A stretch of DNA of 64,000 nucleotides from Ophiodon elongatus (GCA_016806645.1 JACSYO010001682.1:3726501-3790500), one strand, 5' to 3'. Counted from the first letter of the stretch, positions 13,400-26,849 are shown. Notes: generated by a model from the letters alone, not told the origin. Translations and numbers: made by a program.

Positions 13400-15789
13400 G
13401 CACAGCCTGTGCCGGCTCCTCTAATTGGCTGCTGATGGTTTATGAAATGTTTTCCAAAGGTTTTATTATTGTTGTTGTTGTTGTTGCTTTTATTGCTTTC
13501 ATTATTTTAATGGAGGGTTCTGCTCGTGAGCATTGGTTTAGCTCAAAGCCGCCTGGTTCTGCTAACATGCTCCTTTTTAATCAATGCAGGAAAACCAAAA
13601 ATGGTCCAGAAGTATTGGACCGTGGCTACATGCTAATAATACTACAACATTGTGTCGGTACCAGAAATGTTCACTGGCAAGATGGGAAACACCTCTGAAG
13701 CAATATTCATTGCACGTGAAACTGAGATTCTCCTTTTCACCACCAGGACACTGAAGTGACACTGAAACGCTTTCATGTAATTAAAAGTCCCATCCATGAA
13801 TCGGTCGGTGACATAAAAGCTGCCTACATTTAGTACCAAAGATAAAGAAATCCATGCTGTTTGTTATTTTGACAGACTTTCTTTTAGTGATTTACTGCTG
13901 ATTCATTATCATTACTTTATCATTATTATTATCAATGCATCCATGTGTAACACTATCTTTGCCAAGCCACACCACATTTCACAAAAAAAGCTACTGCACC
14001 AAGAATCAACTAGATTCAGCCTAATAGAAAATGTGGAGGACCACATGTGTTGATGCAAAGTATGTGAAGTCCAAAATAATGCAGATTGCTTGATATGAAT
14101 TGGTGTGAAACTCCCAAACTTCCTACACAACCATTTAAATATGTGGTATAAAATGCATGCATTTGTAAAAAAGATGGACTCTTTCTTGCTTCCTTCAGGT
14201 TAAGGAGATAAAAAAAAAAAGCTGTTGAAGTGAATAAAAACCTTAAAAGCAGAAAAACAGTAGAAGCAGACTGGGGTTCCTGGCACCACTTCACCATCTT
14301 CCAAAGTGCTTGGAGAAGAGAAAAATGTGTGAAGAGGTCAAAACTCCTGTGTGTGTATTGGTCAAAAAAATTAAGTTGTAAAAACAGACACAATAAAACA
14401 CCATACGGAAACTTAGAAGCAAGACAAAAAACTGACAACCACCCTGAAACACACAACAGAGGGACAAGGCTAAATCCCCAGTAGCGAGCACACCATCAGC
14501 AATCCCAACCCCATTAAAACAGACAGTTCATCAGTACAACAATCAGACGCTCTGGTACACAATACTGAACACATTCACTGTCACACCTGACTGTCTGTCA
14601 ACCATGTTCAAACAAAATTTAAAATGTTTAAAAAGTACTCCCCTCTGAGACGCTCAGCGTATCAAATATAATCAGAACCTGTTTTTGATGGACAGTTTAG
14701 AAGAAATTTCACATTTTCAGAACAGCTGTCACATCTTTCCGGTTATAGTTGTGAAGCAATGGTAATCTAATAAGTCATGCACATGTCAAATCAGGTGTCG
14801 GACGAGTTTCTGTTGTGTGTGAGTGAAGGAAACCAAAGACAATTATTTTGACTTTCCCACTACCCAGGACCTGTTAATCACCAGGAAAACATAAACCAAA
14901 CAACCTCTTGTCGTCTTATTTGGATTGCAAAGTTATTTTGAAAAATCTGTATAATTAGGATACGATTAACATAGTTGAAATCAACAACTGAGAACAAAAT
15001 TCTGCCAAACCCTAACCTTAACTCTGAAACATGTTGATTCTTTCTCTTACTACAGAGTACGGCATGTGATAAAATGTCATATTATTATTAGTTAAATGCC
15101 TGAAATTGAACATTTTGCAGCATGTTTCGTTTTTTTTTTCAACATCACAAAACTAGACAGCAGAATCAAGACACCTTTGTTCTGCTGTTGGCAGCTGTAG
15201 CATCCGGAGGAAAGATGATAAAGAAGTCAGAGCTCTGTTAGAAGCACAATATCCTCTACTGTATCTACAAAGCAAAATCATCAATTAGGAGTGATGTCAC
15301 TGTTGAAGGCGTGTATTCGCAGGTGCAACAGAACTACTGTTATGATCTTTTTTTGTGCTATTGTACTCTATCTGGAGCCGTGAATCAATGCATCTTTTTG
15401 ATCTCTCGCACTCCCATGTATACAACAGAGTGTGTGTGCGTGTGTGTGTGTGTGTGTGAGTGTTTCCATGCCCCCGGGGGTGCCGGTTTAATGATAGTAT
15501 CTCACAGGCCCCTCCGTGGGTTTGAGGCCTTATTATCAGAGCAGGTAAAGTAATTTCTCAGTTCGACCGATGTTCCACACTAATTCCTCCTCTATATGTG
15601 TATCTTTGTGTGTGTGTGTGTTGTGTGTGTGTGTGTACACGAGCATGTGTGTGTTTTTGTGAGTGTGCACACATCAAAGCAGTACAGAGAGATGGGCCAG
15701 ATAGTATTTCTCTGATTAATTTAGTCATTTGGGATACTCTGTTAACTGGATTACACTCAGATGTGTTGATATGGCCACATGGCCCTGGG

Positions 15790-15790
<1 letters not shown>

Positions 15791-15854
<64 letters not shown>

Positions 15855-15890
15855 TGTGTGTGTGTGTGTATGTGCGTGTGTGTGTGTTTG
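15791..15890. repeat. (TG)n microsatellite
   Basis: Pure TG to about 15847, then imperfect TG/TATG/CGTG. Confidence 0.98.
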
Positions 15891-17056
15891 TGCACATGCA
15901 CATATGCGAGCGTTTAACAATTATCAAGAAGCCCCACGTTTCATTCCACTTGTGAGGTCCAGAAATCCTACAGTACACTGACATATGAAGAGACTGACTG
16001 ATGAGGGAGGGATGTGCTTTAGAGTCACAGGACTTAAGAGGTTGTTCTTTTAATAGACCCACCTGTTAAGTGATGAGACTTTCAAAGTCATCCATGCGTC
16101 CCAGTGAGCCTGATGAACAGAACAAATTGCCATTTAGCCATTTAGTTCATTCTTTCAGCCTGACACAGTGTTCATGTTATCTTCTTTCTTGTTGGGAGGG
16201 AGGGTTATTTTATTTCTGAAGAATATCTCCAAAACTAAAATGTCCCGGTTTTCAACCGTCACTACCAAACGGTCCCAATTTTCACTACAATGAAAATAAT
16301 AATGACGATATTAGAGGCTACATGTACTTCAGCACTCACATAGACATTTATCATGTTCTGTCCCAGTCATTATTACCTAACGCAATATAAAAACAAACAC
16401 TGCACCACGCGTCTGAATTAAACACTGATTTGTCTGTATGTGACCCGCTCACTCACTCACTGTGTCGTTGTCAAAGGCGGTTGCTATGACGCTTGCAGCT
16501 CTTTCTAACAGAACCTGTCATGTTGAAGTCGGTTGTTTCTAAAGAGCTCCAGGAGGCTACGTAAAGTATCCGGTAACAAAATGCTTTGTTCTGCACATAC
16601 TGCAGGAGTAGCTTACGTTTTCGGTAACGAGCGGTGGAAATGCTGACAAAAAAGATTGCATGAAGGCGGTAAGATAGCAATATGTCCACGCTGGCAGAGA
16701 CTGTGACACGGTCGGCCGTTTAGCCGTAAGCCCGCGCTGGTGCACACTGACAAATACCTTGTGTTTAGTTTTAAAGGCTATCCAACAATTACACCAATGC
16801 AATCCTTTTGTTGCGTTAATATACTCCGTAGGTGTGCTGAGCGCTGAAATTACGGCCCCCCATCTGGATGAAAACACCCGAGGTGCACACACGCATGAAC
16901 GAGTAGCACACTTATGGGTCTTGGTTTAGGGGTTTGGAAATATGGTCACCCGGAGTATCACTAGCTGTTCATTTAAAGACAGTGAAATCCCCACTTTTCT
17001 TGTCTGTTCCTCATCCACGCTTGTCGCCATTTTGGCGGCTATTTCCTGTCGCTATA

Positions 17057-17088
17057 CTTCCTACGTAGCTAGCTAGCTACGTAGGAAG
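17057..17088. repeat. Perfect 32-bp palindrome
   Basis: CTTCCTACGTAGCTAG followed immediately by its exact reverse complement, with no spacer. Confidence 0.97.
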
Positions 17089-18358
17089 ATGACTGTTTTT
17101 TCCAACAGGGAAACAGCTGGTAATGACGACAACACCGGGCACCTATTTGGATTGCTGAATAAATTGAGATGTCTGCGGTGATTTGGAGGGTTAGATAGGT
17201 AGATCATGGCTCTATTTCTCTGCGCTACTTAAGCATGTTGATTAATTTAACGTAGCCATATATGAGACTGACGTTTTATTATATAGTATATATATATATA
17301 TATATATATTTTTTATCATGTATTAGATAATATAGCATTCACAGTAACAAATTCTAAAATAGGTCAGCACATGCATATTGATTATCTAGTTAGTTTAGTT
17401 TATTCAGAACAATTTCAACTGCGCTTTTTTCTTTTTTACTGTGGAAATGCTCCTCTTTTTTTTACCACCTTCATCATTCTGTAGGTAGCTAACTCTAAAT
17501 TCTACATCTTCTCTGTACAAAACAGCCACAGTTGGCTAGTCTACTCATCACTTGGCTTTCTTTCTTTAGTGGCTTTCATACAACGCTATTGGCCGAGCAT
17601 CGCCCATTGTAATATTTGCTGAAGTAGAAGCATGGAGCCGTTGATGTACAGCTCACACACACATGATTTTGGTGGTCGCGGTATCAATATCATGCTGATT
17701 AGGGCTGTCAAAAAGTAATCAGCCAAAATGCAGAACACTAGCGAGCTGTGCTGAGCTGTTCTGGGGATGCATACGATTTATTTAGTCGATGAGTCGTTTT
17801 TTTATGCTTTCTTCATGCTGAATGACTTATTTCCAAGAAATGTATGAGCACAGCTCTGGTAAACACAAGATTTAAAGTGATGCTTTTGTACGATTTCTTT
17901 TTTGTTATGTCACCAAAATCACATGAGTGTTAATTAATTGACAAAGAATGTCTTGGGTGTAAGTAAATACAATGAGTAACGAATGATGAGGCCTGGTTTT
18001 CATGCAAATTCATTTTAAGTAATATGCATAATATTAATCATATAAAATAAGACGGGATGGAAGTGACAAATGTGTGTCAAGGTCCAATTGTCAGTAAATG
18101 TGTGAAAACAATTGTTGTGCATGAGTTTGTGTGCGGCGTCAAGATGCATCGAGACAGACAACCAGTGAAATGTAAAGAAAAAGAGAGGGAGAGAGGGAAT
18201 GAGTGGAAAGGGTTGGGATAACAGCGAGGGGTAGAGAGACACCAAGAAAGAGAGAGAGCGAGCACAGTGAGATGGTAGAGTGGCCAGAGGGCAGTGTGCA
18301 TTAGAGTAAGAGCCTGATTGGCTCTGACCTTCCTCACAGCCAGCTGTCAGCCTCTTAG

Positions 18359-18360
<2 letters not shown>

Positions 18361-18415
<55 letters not shown>

Positions 18416-18458
18416 CGCACACATACACACACACACTCGCACACACGCACACACACAG
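18361..18458. repeat. (AC)n microsatellite
   Basis: Pure AC to 18411, then imperfect. Confidence 0.98.
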
Positions 18459-18464
18459 CCTGTT

Positions 18465-18540
18465 ACGGCCCTGCAGGCTCTGATTACCATATCAGCACCG
18501 TCTCATTTGCATAAATCCCAGCACTCTTAATTAGGCTTCA
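18465..18540. promoter_or_regulatory. Candidate conserved noncoding element
   Basis: A short unique block after a CA tract with TGATTACC, an octamer-like ATTTGCATAAAT and TTAATTAG words. Regulatory role inferred. Confidence 0.25.
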
Positions 18541-20937
18541 TCTCTCTCTTCCTCTTCTTACCTCACTCTCATTTTCAGCTCTTTCCCTCCACTTTTCTTC
18601 CTCTCTCTCTTCCTCTATTTGCTTGCAGATATGGGCTGGGGTTTAGGGTTAGAATTAGCAGATAGGAGGGTCCATGACTCCCAATTAGTTTAGTGCTGAT
18701 TAGCCTAATGACAATTTCACTTCATCTACATGTATTAGCGCACCATATTCTTTTACCACTTCTGTTCACATCAACATTACCTGCAAGGAATGTTCTCTTT
18801 CAACTTCCTCCGCTCTCTTTTTTTCTTCCTAATTTTATTTTACAGGTGTTGTGGTCAGAAAGGACAACAAGCTAATTATGCCTAGAAGTATACTCTTGTA
18901 CCTGCAGTAAATGAATGTGCAGCACCATTCAGCATTACACCTTTGCCTTCATGCAGCCGCGTTGTGGGCGTAAAATGCGATTTTGTTTTATTATGTTTGT
19001 ATTTCATCATGGCTAACATTGACGCCAGTAAAGATCTATAATCAAAAATTGGTTTGTTCGCCAGCTTATCATCTGTCAGAGCACAATTTATTGCAGCTTA
19101 ATCGGGAAGGATTAGCAGTCCATATGCTGCCTACATGCTGTCAGAAATATAATGAATTTCTTGCCCAATATCTAAAAGTCTGACATATATGATTGCTAAA
19201 GTGCAAACTGTTTCTGTACAGCCCACACTGTATGCATATATGTGATGTTTAGAGTGAGAAGAGCCAGTGACTGGTGTAAAATAGGTATATATTACATGTT
19301 GTACTTACTATAAATTGTCAATTAATACATTGTCTAATAAATCATTCAAAGTATTAATTACATATGAAACAATAAATCAATATATACTCCTTCTCCTCAT
19401 TCAGTTACTAAAATAAAAAGTAGTTATACATCTTCATTTCTCACATGACACAATAGCCATGTGATTTGTCATTTGTACAGCTGAAGTCCAATGGAGGAGC
19501 TTATGAAGAGCACTTGAAAGCAGCATGAATATTGGTATCTGGCTACAGCATTCATACTTAAATATTTACAAATATATAATATACAATATTTAAAAAGCAA
19601 ATACATGTAAGCTAGTTGTTTTAAGCCCAAAAAAAGCAAAAAATCAGACATGAAGACAAGGATCTAAAACTACGTTTTGACAGATATTTACTTATATTTA
19701 ATGGCACCATTAGGGTCGATTTTAGTTTAAGGTCATTTAAATAGTTTTGCTAACTAGCGAGTATGGTAACTGATGGGAAGAACAAGTCATTTTAACCCTC
19801 ATAGACTGTATCCTGCTTTTACAAAATGTGAGACTACAACTCTGCCTGTGTGAAACTGTCACAACTCGCTGTTTGAGTGTGCAAGACAATTCCTTTTAAG
19901 AAGTAGATAAAGTGAACATTAATACATCTCTCAAGAGATGAAATTGGACATCGATACACTGTCAACCAGCAAGCCGATCGACCTTTCTGAAAAGGTTTGG
20001 AGAGCATCTCCAACCATGCACATTTCTTAGTTTCAGTGTTTGACCACAGTCAAGGAGTCGATGACAATATATGATCAGTCCGACCTAATATCTGTCAAAC
20101 ATGAATCCAAATTGTTTCATGTGTTCTACTCATATTAGGCAAGCAACTTAAATTTCTTTAAATTCTCTTAAATTTAAAAGAGAATTCTGTATTGAATCTG
20201 GTTTATGAATATAAGAGCACAAATGAAAGTGGATTGGGGGAACTAAATCATATTCAGCTTGGGTGCCGCACTCAGCCTGGGGCAACCCTGATTTGTGGAC
20301 CTCCAATATGTCTGCCTGAGGGGGCGTTACATCACCTGAGTGCCCACCAAAACTGAAGTGGACTTCAGGACGACATTATTGGCCTAACTAACGAAGGATC
20401 TAAGAGGAGGACTGGGACTTGAACATGTGGTGAAGGTTCAGCTGCATCTACATCATCTAAAACTAAGATACATAACCAGATGGCTTTTGGGGGTTCACTG
20501 TAGAACCAGGGGGCGCTCTGGGAGGCTGTCGAACCCCCGAACACTGAAATCTGTGTGTGTACACCTTATGTGTGTGTGTTGTCAGAGGGATGTGTGTAGG
20601 GGGGTTAAACACAGCTATATTCTGTAGATAACAGGATTAGCTGGGAAGCGGATAATAAGTTAGCATTTCCTCCCTGCGGCGTTCTCTCCTCTCTCCTCTC
20701 TCTAATCCTGCAGCTTTGATGTCCCTGCTCCCATCAGGTATCTGGGCTGCTCTGGCCCCGGGGCCTCGGGGCCTCCAAATGCTCAGACACTAAGTTGTGT
20801 GTGTGGATGTGGGTGTGGATGTCTGCATGTGTGTATGTGTTCAGTGTCCTCATTAGTTCTGCCTGTTTACTAAAGTTGGCTTCTTGGTATGAAATCTGCT
20901 GTGCGGACGCTCTGCCAGAGATCTGCTCACTATTTAC

Positions 20938-21033
<96 letters not shown>

Positions 21034-21800
21034 CAGGGTCTGACCCGGCAGAAAGCTGATGAGGCATCTCATTCTGGCATTGAAGCCTCAAAACCAGAAT
21101 ACCTTAAAAAAAGGAATCAATTCAATTTCAACAACAAAGCAATGAGCACATATCGAGCTTTACGGAAAAGAATATCCTCTCCAAGACTTTTTGAGGGGGA
21201 ATTTTACATTATTAATCATATTCTATATTGCTCAGTTAGGATATCCATGTATAATATGTTTTACAGCTATGATAGATTTCTGCACATGAGCTTTAACTTT
21301 AAGCACTGTTTTTCTATTTCACAGATCTTTCAATGATAAGAAACTCTGCGCCCCCATTGCCCCCCACAGTGTGATTCCTATCAGGTTGGAAAGGCCTCTG
21401 AAACAGACTGTCTGGAAAAGTGACAGTGCTCAACGATTGTTCAATCTCAAAAAACGACCTATGAGCCTATGAGCGCATTCGGTTGCAAAGGTAGAAGTGA
21501 TGTTGGAATATGAACCATGGTCTTTCACCATCCTTGAGGTAGCAGATCAGAAACACCTATGACCTTTTGTCATGTAGATCGGAGGACTAGTTAGTGAAAC
21601 GGCATTGAGACTATAATGGGAAACTAAAATGATCCCAAGGCTGTGTGCTACGCCAAGTATGCCAAGTACGAACTTGTGTACTTTGGAGTTTGGACTTGGC
21701 AAGTTCAACTCGGGAGTCCAGACTCAAGGACAGGAGGATGCAGAACGGTCATTCTGTAATTGGAACAGCAGCTTACTCGATGACGTCACCCCCTCAGAAC
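18541..21800. other. Intergenic, no credible gene
   Basis: AT-rich unique sequence with the (TC)44 tract at 20941-21028 and a GC-richer patch at 20640-20780. 21560-21800 shows a 'CCAAGTATGCCAAGTACGAAC' type segment like dispersed fish repeats (quoted word split: CCAAGTATGCC, AAGTACGAAC). Confidence 0.55.
20941..21028. repeat. (TC)44 microsatellite
   Basis: Uninterrupted TC run. Confidence 0.99.
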
Positions 21801-21839
21801 AAATAGCAGACTCTTAGACCAAAGATTGCTCGTTAGATA

Positions 21840-22260
21840 CACCTAGGGACAGGTATCGTCAGGATTTTAGCGATACTAGTACTATTATCGATACTGCTTA
21901 TTGGCATTGCTGGTGTTTCCTCACTTACTTGTGAGTTTTTCTTTTGCATTTGACACAACGAGAGTTCTCAGCATCTACTCGAGTAAAATTTAGCCACACT
22001 TTGGATCTTTTTCTTCTCTCTGCCGTGATGTGTGTCTCACGCTGTACTGAGCCGGAGTCGGTGTATGTGTCAGAGTAAAGCACAGCTCTTGCAAAGAAAG
22101 GCACGGAGACAGAGAGGAAGTTTGCAACGCTGCTTTTTCCCGCAGAGATCTCACTCCGTAACTTCTAAAGTACCGATAGGAGAACCGTTAACTCCGGACC
22201 TTATCGATACTCCGGGTATTTACTACTCTCTTATCGGTTCCCATTTAGAACTGGGTATTG
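21840..22260. mobile_element. Degenerate non-autonomous DNA transposon
   Basis: Both ends are rich in GGTATCG/CGATAC words: GGTATCGTCAGGATTTTAGC and ATTATCGATACTG on the left, ACCTTATCGATACTCCGGGT and GAACTGGGTATTGG on the right. This arrangement is common in fish repeats. Ends and target duplication are not sharp. The 112-residue frame overlapping it is not a gene. Confidence 0.4.
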
Positions 22261-22329
22261 GTGGGGCGTGGGGGGCATATTTCATGTTTAACTACTACGG
22301 AGACATCAGAGGCAGCGGCATATTTCAAA

Positions 22330-22830
22330 AAGACTTGCCAAGACGAGGCTTTCTCGGCGAGGCACCATGAGCGCCGACAGCCCGGCGCTGGCGAGGCTTA
22401 GTGACGTCCTGCTATTAGCATAAAGTTGTGTGTTTTCTCCTCCGCCATTGTTCCATGTTGCATTCTGGGATAATTGGCTATCCCGAGTACTCCCATGTCC
22501 CCTCTGCTGCATCCCCGATGAAACGGGCGAAGCAAGTCACATTCTGGCATTTGGATTGTGCTTGGCTAGACTTTTGAATTGGAACAGTACCTGTGCTGCG
22601 ACTCATGTTTCACAGTCCACCAGAACACAAGTACAGACAAGAATGCAGATTGGGAAAGACTTCATGTCAACAAAAACAAAACGCAGCCTCCGCATCCTTT
22701 TCATTGGTGCCACTGCAGTGGCAGAGCATGAATCCAGCAGAAGCTCTAGTAAGAAAACACAGGGTTGTCTGGCAAACAACACCAAACCGGGCAGAACATT
22801 TGTCATTCATTAACGAAAAGTAATTTAGCG
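22330..22830. other. Probable repeat-derived region
   Basis: Contains GCCATTGTTCCATGTTGCAT TCTGGGATA and CACAAGTACAGACAAGAATG, words resembling dispersed fish repeats and partly inverted relative to 21640-21680. The 21840-22260 element may have inserted into an older copy. No gene is credible. Confidence 0.3.
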
Positions 22831-23165
22831 CCGCTTTGGCTGGTCAATATATGTGCAAGCACACATTCCTGGTAGATATATAACTTCTGTAACATGAGCG
22901 GTGTTATTCTACTTTTTACCTTGGGATCGTTGAGGTGGACTATAGAATAATTGCACATGTGCAGTGTTGTGCTGCCTGATAAACCTTCAAACCAAAGAAT
23001 GTGTCACTCAAACTGGACTATATTTCACCTCTCACCAGCATGTTACCTTTAGTAACCTGCTGTGCAGCAACTTGTGTTATTTTTTCTAATATCTCTCTGA
23101 AACTCTGCTTAAATAACTTTGACTTGAGAATTTTTTTTGTTGTATCATCAAAACCAACAATTTAA

Positions 23166-23570
23166 AGGAATAGTTCTACATTTCTGAAAATACTCTTATT
23201 TTCTTAACAAGAATTAGATGAGAAGACTGATACCATTCTTAAATTTGTTTGTTAATATCACCTCACAGTACAACAAGACTCCAGGAAATCCCTCCACCCA
23301 GATAAGAAATAGTCTCAGACATAAGCCCCTCCAACACAACACAAGTTATCATTTTTGATATACAACGTGTTCATTAGTGAGCTTTAAAGGTGAAAGTTCA
23401 CACAGAGCCAGGCTAGCTGTTTCCCCCTGTTTCAATTCTTTATGCTAAGCTAAGCTAATTGGCTACTGGCTTCGTATTGAACGAACAAACACTGTGAGAG
23501 TGGTATCAATCTTCTCATTTAACTCTCCACAAAAAAGCAAACTTATTTCCTCAGTTGCCAAACTATTCCT
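23166..23570. mobile_element. Complete MITE with ~69-bp terminal inverted repeats and TTAA flanks
   Basis: The left end AGGAATAGTTCTACATTTCT...GAGAAGACTGATACC (23166-23234) matches the inverted right end AGGAATAGTTTGGCAACTGA...GAGAAGATTGATACC (23502-23570). Both ends are bordered by TTAA (23162-23165 and 23571-23574). The centre holds CTTTATGCTAAGCTAAGCTA. It is non-coding at 405 bp. TTAA duplication suggests mobilisation by a piggyBac-type transposase, which is inference. Partial copies lie at 10310-10470, 31068-31154 and 35560-35725. Confidence 0.8.
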
Positions 23571-23879
23571 TTAAAACCTAAAGTAAAGTCTGCACCACAC
23601 AGGGAGGAAAGGATTTGAGGTAAACCTAAACTGTCCCTCTCCAATGGGACGTCCCTGCAGTGTATTAATGATATTGATAACATCTCAATAGCAAGTCAGT
23701 AAAAAACCCTCCTCTTTCTCTGTAAATTATGTTGTCAATGTAGATTATCTTGAAACTTATATCTTAAACATCTGCAGGCCAGATATAGACGTTATAGGGT
23801 CTCCATATTGTTGTCAGGCTGTTTACTTATGCTAGAATGTGTGCGGGTGTGTGGTAGGAGGGGAAAAATTGAGTCTAGG

Positions 23880-24088
23880 AGTGTGTGAGTCTAATTAAAA
23901 CGATGAAAATAATTACTGATACAGGCTGACAGACAGCCTCGCCCTCAGACATCCTCAGTAATTAGTTAATTAACCAAACGCAAATTAGCAGCAAGAATTA
24001 GTCAGCCGGGCTTAACGGAGAAGATGGTGAGCCCTCCTCTCGCTTTCTGCTTTGCCTCTCTGCTCCGCCTTTGCTATCAGAGTGTGCA
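23880..24088. promoter_or_regulatory. Candidate conserved noncoding element
   Basis: Unique AT-rich sequence with dense homeobox-like words (CTAATTAAAACG, AGTAATTAGTTAATTAACCA, AAATTAGC) next to a TG tract. Function inferred. Confidence 0.28.
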
Positions 24089-24090
24089 AA

Positions 24091-24166
<76 letters not shown>

Positions 24167-24180
24167 TGTGTGTGTTTGTG
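24091..24180. repeat. (TG)n microsatellite
   Basis: TG repeat with CG and TATG interruptions. Confidence 0.98.
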
Positions 24181-24189
24181 CGCTTGCAG

Positions 24190-25500
24190 AGCCACACTAA
24201 ACAGTTTTTTAAAAAGTTAGAAATAGGGCACGTCTGCTTTATTACACTTTATCACTACTTTGCATGACACAGTCGCAACATGGTATGTAATATTTTTATG
24301 CCTAAGTCAATTCATTCAAATTAAAAAAAGTGATTTCAGGATAATGAGTCATTTTCTCAGTTTTTGCCAAACATAACAGTGTTACATGGTGTGAATGTTT
24401 GCATCTGTTCCCCTTCAAATCCTCTAAATTTGTATGTGGTAATAAAAGTGCACAAAAAAAAAAGATATTCATGCAGTTTCTTGAAACTTGACGCTGAAGT
24501 TTAAACATAAAGTCATCAAGGACAGAGCCGATATTCTCTCTATTGGAAAGAACATATAACAAAAAAAAATCATCCCTCATCCCTCCAGCTCACATGATCC
24601 AAATCAAGCTACTGTAGTTTTTCTGACGCCCTGCAGGTCATAAGAACAACCTCTCAGATCTACCACACTGAAGTCAGAATGATTATATGAGCAGGGATGA
24701 ATATTCGCCCACTGTTGGCTCCAGCGGGCGACTTGAGGCTCAGTGCTGGAAGCGGCTGGTATCCCTCTTGTTAACACTCACTTTGACTCGCCTGAGGGTA
24801 ATTTAGGGAGAGACGAGAGTAAACAATGCCCCGACTGCACAACAATCCTCAACCCTGATGTGGCGTGGCCATATGCAGTATGTATAAACGTAAATAAAGG
24901 ATCTGTCTGATATATGCTTTTTTTTTTTTTTTAATCGTCAACAAATAACATGAAAGGGCTAAAACCAACAATGATGATAAATTATACTCTTCTGTGTCAT
25001 AGAGCTCCATTGTTTCCAACAACAACAAAAAATCAATGAACCACACTGTTGCACTGGGTGACATGCTCCTTCATTGCAATGAACACACACACTGTAGTTT
25101 ATTTTGACTATTTCTCGCCGTTCTTCTGTGTGAAATACTCATTAGAGCACCAAATGTGTATTCATCCACGTCTGAAAATAGTCCCCAACTAATGCAATAT
25201 TTCGTCCAGTTTGATGAATGTTTTCTAAAACACTAGCACTTTTGTCCACAGGGACCGCTAAAGTCAAACACAAGAAGAGTGCTTTAATGTTAACTTTACA
25301 ACTATGTTTAGTTTTTATACTTATGATTGATTTTAGTCTTTGGTGTGAAAGATCTTCAGCATTGAGTAAGGAAGACATACAGCTCAGTGACCGGCTCGTC
25401 TGCCAACAGCACGGTGACTCTCCCGAGCACAGTCCTGCTCATAACAGAGCTAACGGCTATCAATAACGGAGGTTGTATTGGCTTGATTATGTTGCGTTCA
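24190..25500. other. Intergenic, no credible gene
   Basis: AT-rich. A GC-richer unique stretch at about 24640-24850 (GGGATGAATATTCGCCCACT) may be regulatory; nothing else is recognised. Confidence 0.5.
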
Positions 25501-25528
25501 AGCTCTACTTTGTTAAAATGAGTACTAA

Positions 25529-25676
25529 GCAAAGGTAAACTATAACGCTATCATGATGTGTTCAAATGTAATCTTGAAAAATGTTGTTTTTGGCGGGAGA
25601 CTTGAAAAGCTACAGTTGTTTGAAGGAGATGTTTTCACAGCAATATATAATAGATATTAGAGAGGGAATTATGACC
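25529..25676. repeat. Dispersed repeat, copy related to 30646-30790
   Basis: CAAAGGTAAACTATAACGCT ATCATGATGTGTTCAAATG through GAGAGGGAATTATGACC aligns along its length with 30646-30790. That copy lies inside the TIR element at 30284-30966, so this is probably part of a decayed member of the same family. Confidence 0.6.
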
Positions 25677-26081
25677 TGTTTAACTTAACCTAACATTAGC
25701 TCTATGCAGATTTTAATACATAATTAAAACCACTAATACCAAGATTATTTTTAATCAAAGCAAATAGTTGAATCAAAATACAATCATTAATTCACTAATC
25801 ATTTGAATTGTCTGTTTTTATGCCATTAACCAGTATAGATGACAATTACAATGTAAGACGATAACATCTAGAATATTTGACAGGTTGCACTAACTTTTTG
25901 GAGCAAGTCATGGGACAACGGTGAAAAAAGACTGGAGACTTACTGTCAATTGTTCTTAGAGAGACAATTAGAATCAGCAAAAATCATAATCAACAGGTAA
26001 GACTTTTAAAAAAATCGGAATCCACAGAGAAATTTGCAATCGGTGCATCTGTATGACAGCCAACCTGAAAATTAACATACC

Positions 26082-26489
26082 TCTGGTTCCCTAGACGAAA
26101 ATCCCATTGGGATTTTTCTTTTGGATTTTGGATTAATACAGAAAAAAAGCCCTGTGGCTAAAACAAGTTTATGATATTTATCATAATCTTAACACCACTT
26201 TTAAGAATTTCAAAGCATAATACAAACGCCAGAAGTAAAAAGCTAACGATAGGCTATAAGCAAACTACACCACGGTCACATGACACCACTAAACTAAAGG
26301 CGGACTAGTGAGCATGATGACATTTAGTAGTCTCATTTAGCCTTTTTTAAGACAACGAAAAGCTTCAACATTCAAGAGTGGGATATTTACTGACACATTT
26401 CATGTCGTAGAAGGAAACGTTAAAGTTCGCGTTAACCACAGACCTTATTTCAAGCATCTAACCGAAAAGTTTGAGACGAGGGAACCAGA
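26082..26489. mobile_element. Short TIR element (MITE), ~408 bp
   Basis: Left terminus TCTGGTTCCCTAGACG and the inverted right terminus TCTGGTTCCCTCGTCT share a 12-bp terminal inverted repeat. The inside has no coding capacity and begins with an inverted ATCCCATTGGGAT. Family unassigned; target duplication unclear. Confidence 0.6.
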
Positions 26490-26599
26490 AGTGCAGAAAT
26501 GCTAACCTCATTTTCGGGTTTCGGGAATCATTCCTGTAATTCTATATTGGGCATATGAATGCTTACACGCAAGAATATATGTGCATCATTGTGTACAGC

Positions 26600-26636
26600 G
26601 GTGTGTGTGTGTGTGTGTGTGTGTGCGTGTGTGGTG

Positions 26637-26699
<63 letters not shown>
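26600..26699. repeat. (TG)n microsatellite
   Basis: TG repeat with GTGG and CG interruptions. Confidence 0.98.
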
Positions 26700-26800
26700 T
26701 TGTGCGTCTTTGCATGCTTGCTTGCTTGCTTGTGGCTTGGGGGGAAAAGGAGCCATGTGCACATTCAGGTCAGAGCTGCCAATCATGCCCAATCTGTTAG

Positions 26801-26801
<1 letters not shown>

Positions 26802-26842
<41 letters not shown>
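26802..26842. repeat. (TG)20 microsatellite
   Basis: Pure TG run. Confidence 0.99.
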
Positions 26843-26845
<3 letters not shown>

Positions 26846-26849
26846 GAGT

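Larger units (their letters stand above)
13400..18000. other. Intergenic, no credible gene
   Basis: AT-rich with TG tracts (15791-15890 and shorter ones near 15431 and 15610), a region at 16430-17110 of unusual composition that may be an old transposon, a 32-bp palindrome (17057-17088) and an AT run (17285-17309). Short open frames show no recognisable domains. Confidence 0.6.

Noticed and set aside
22430..22813. A 127-residue frame
   Set aside because: It lies in repeat-derived sequence and shows no recognisable domain.
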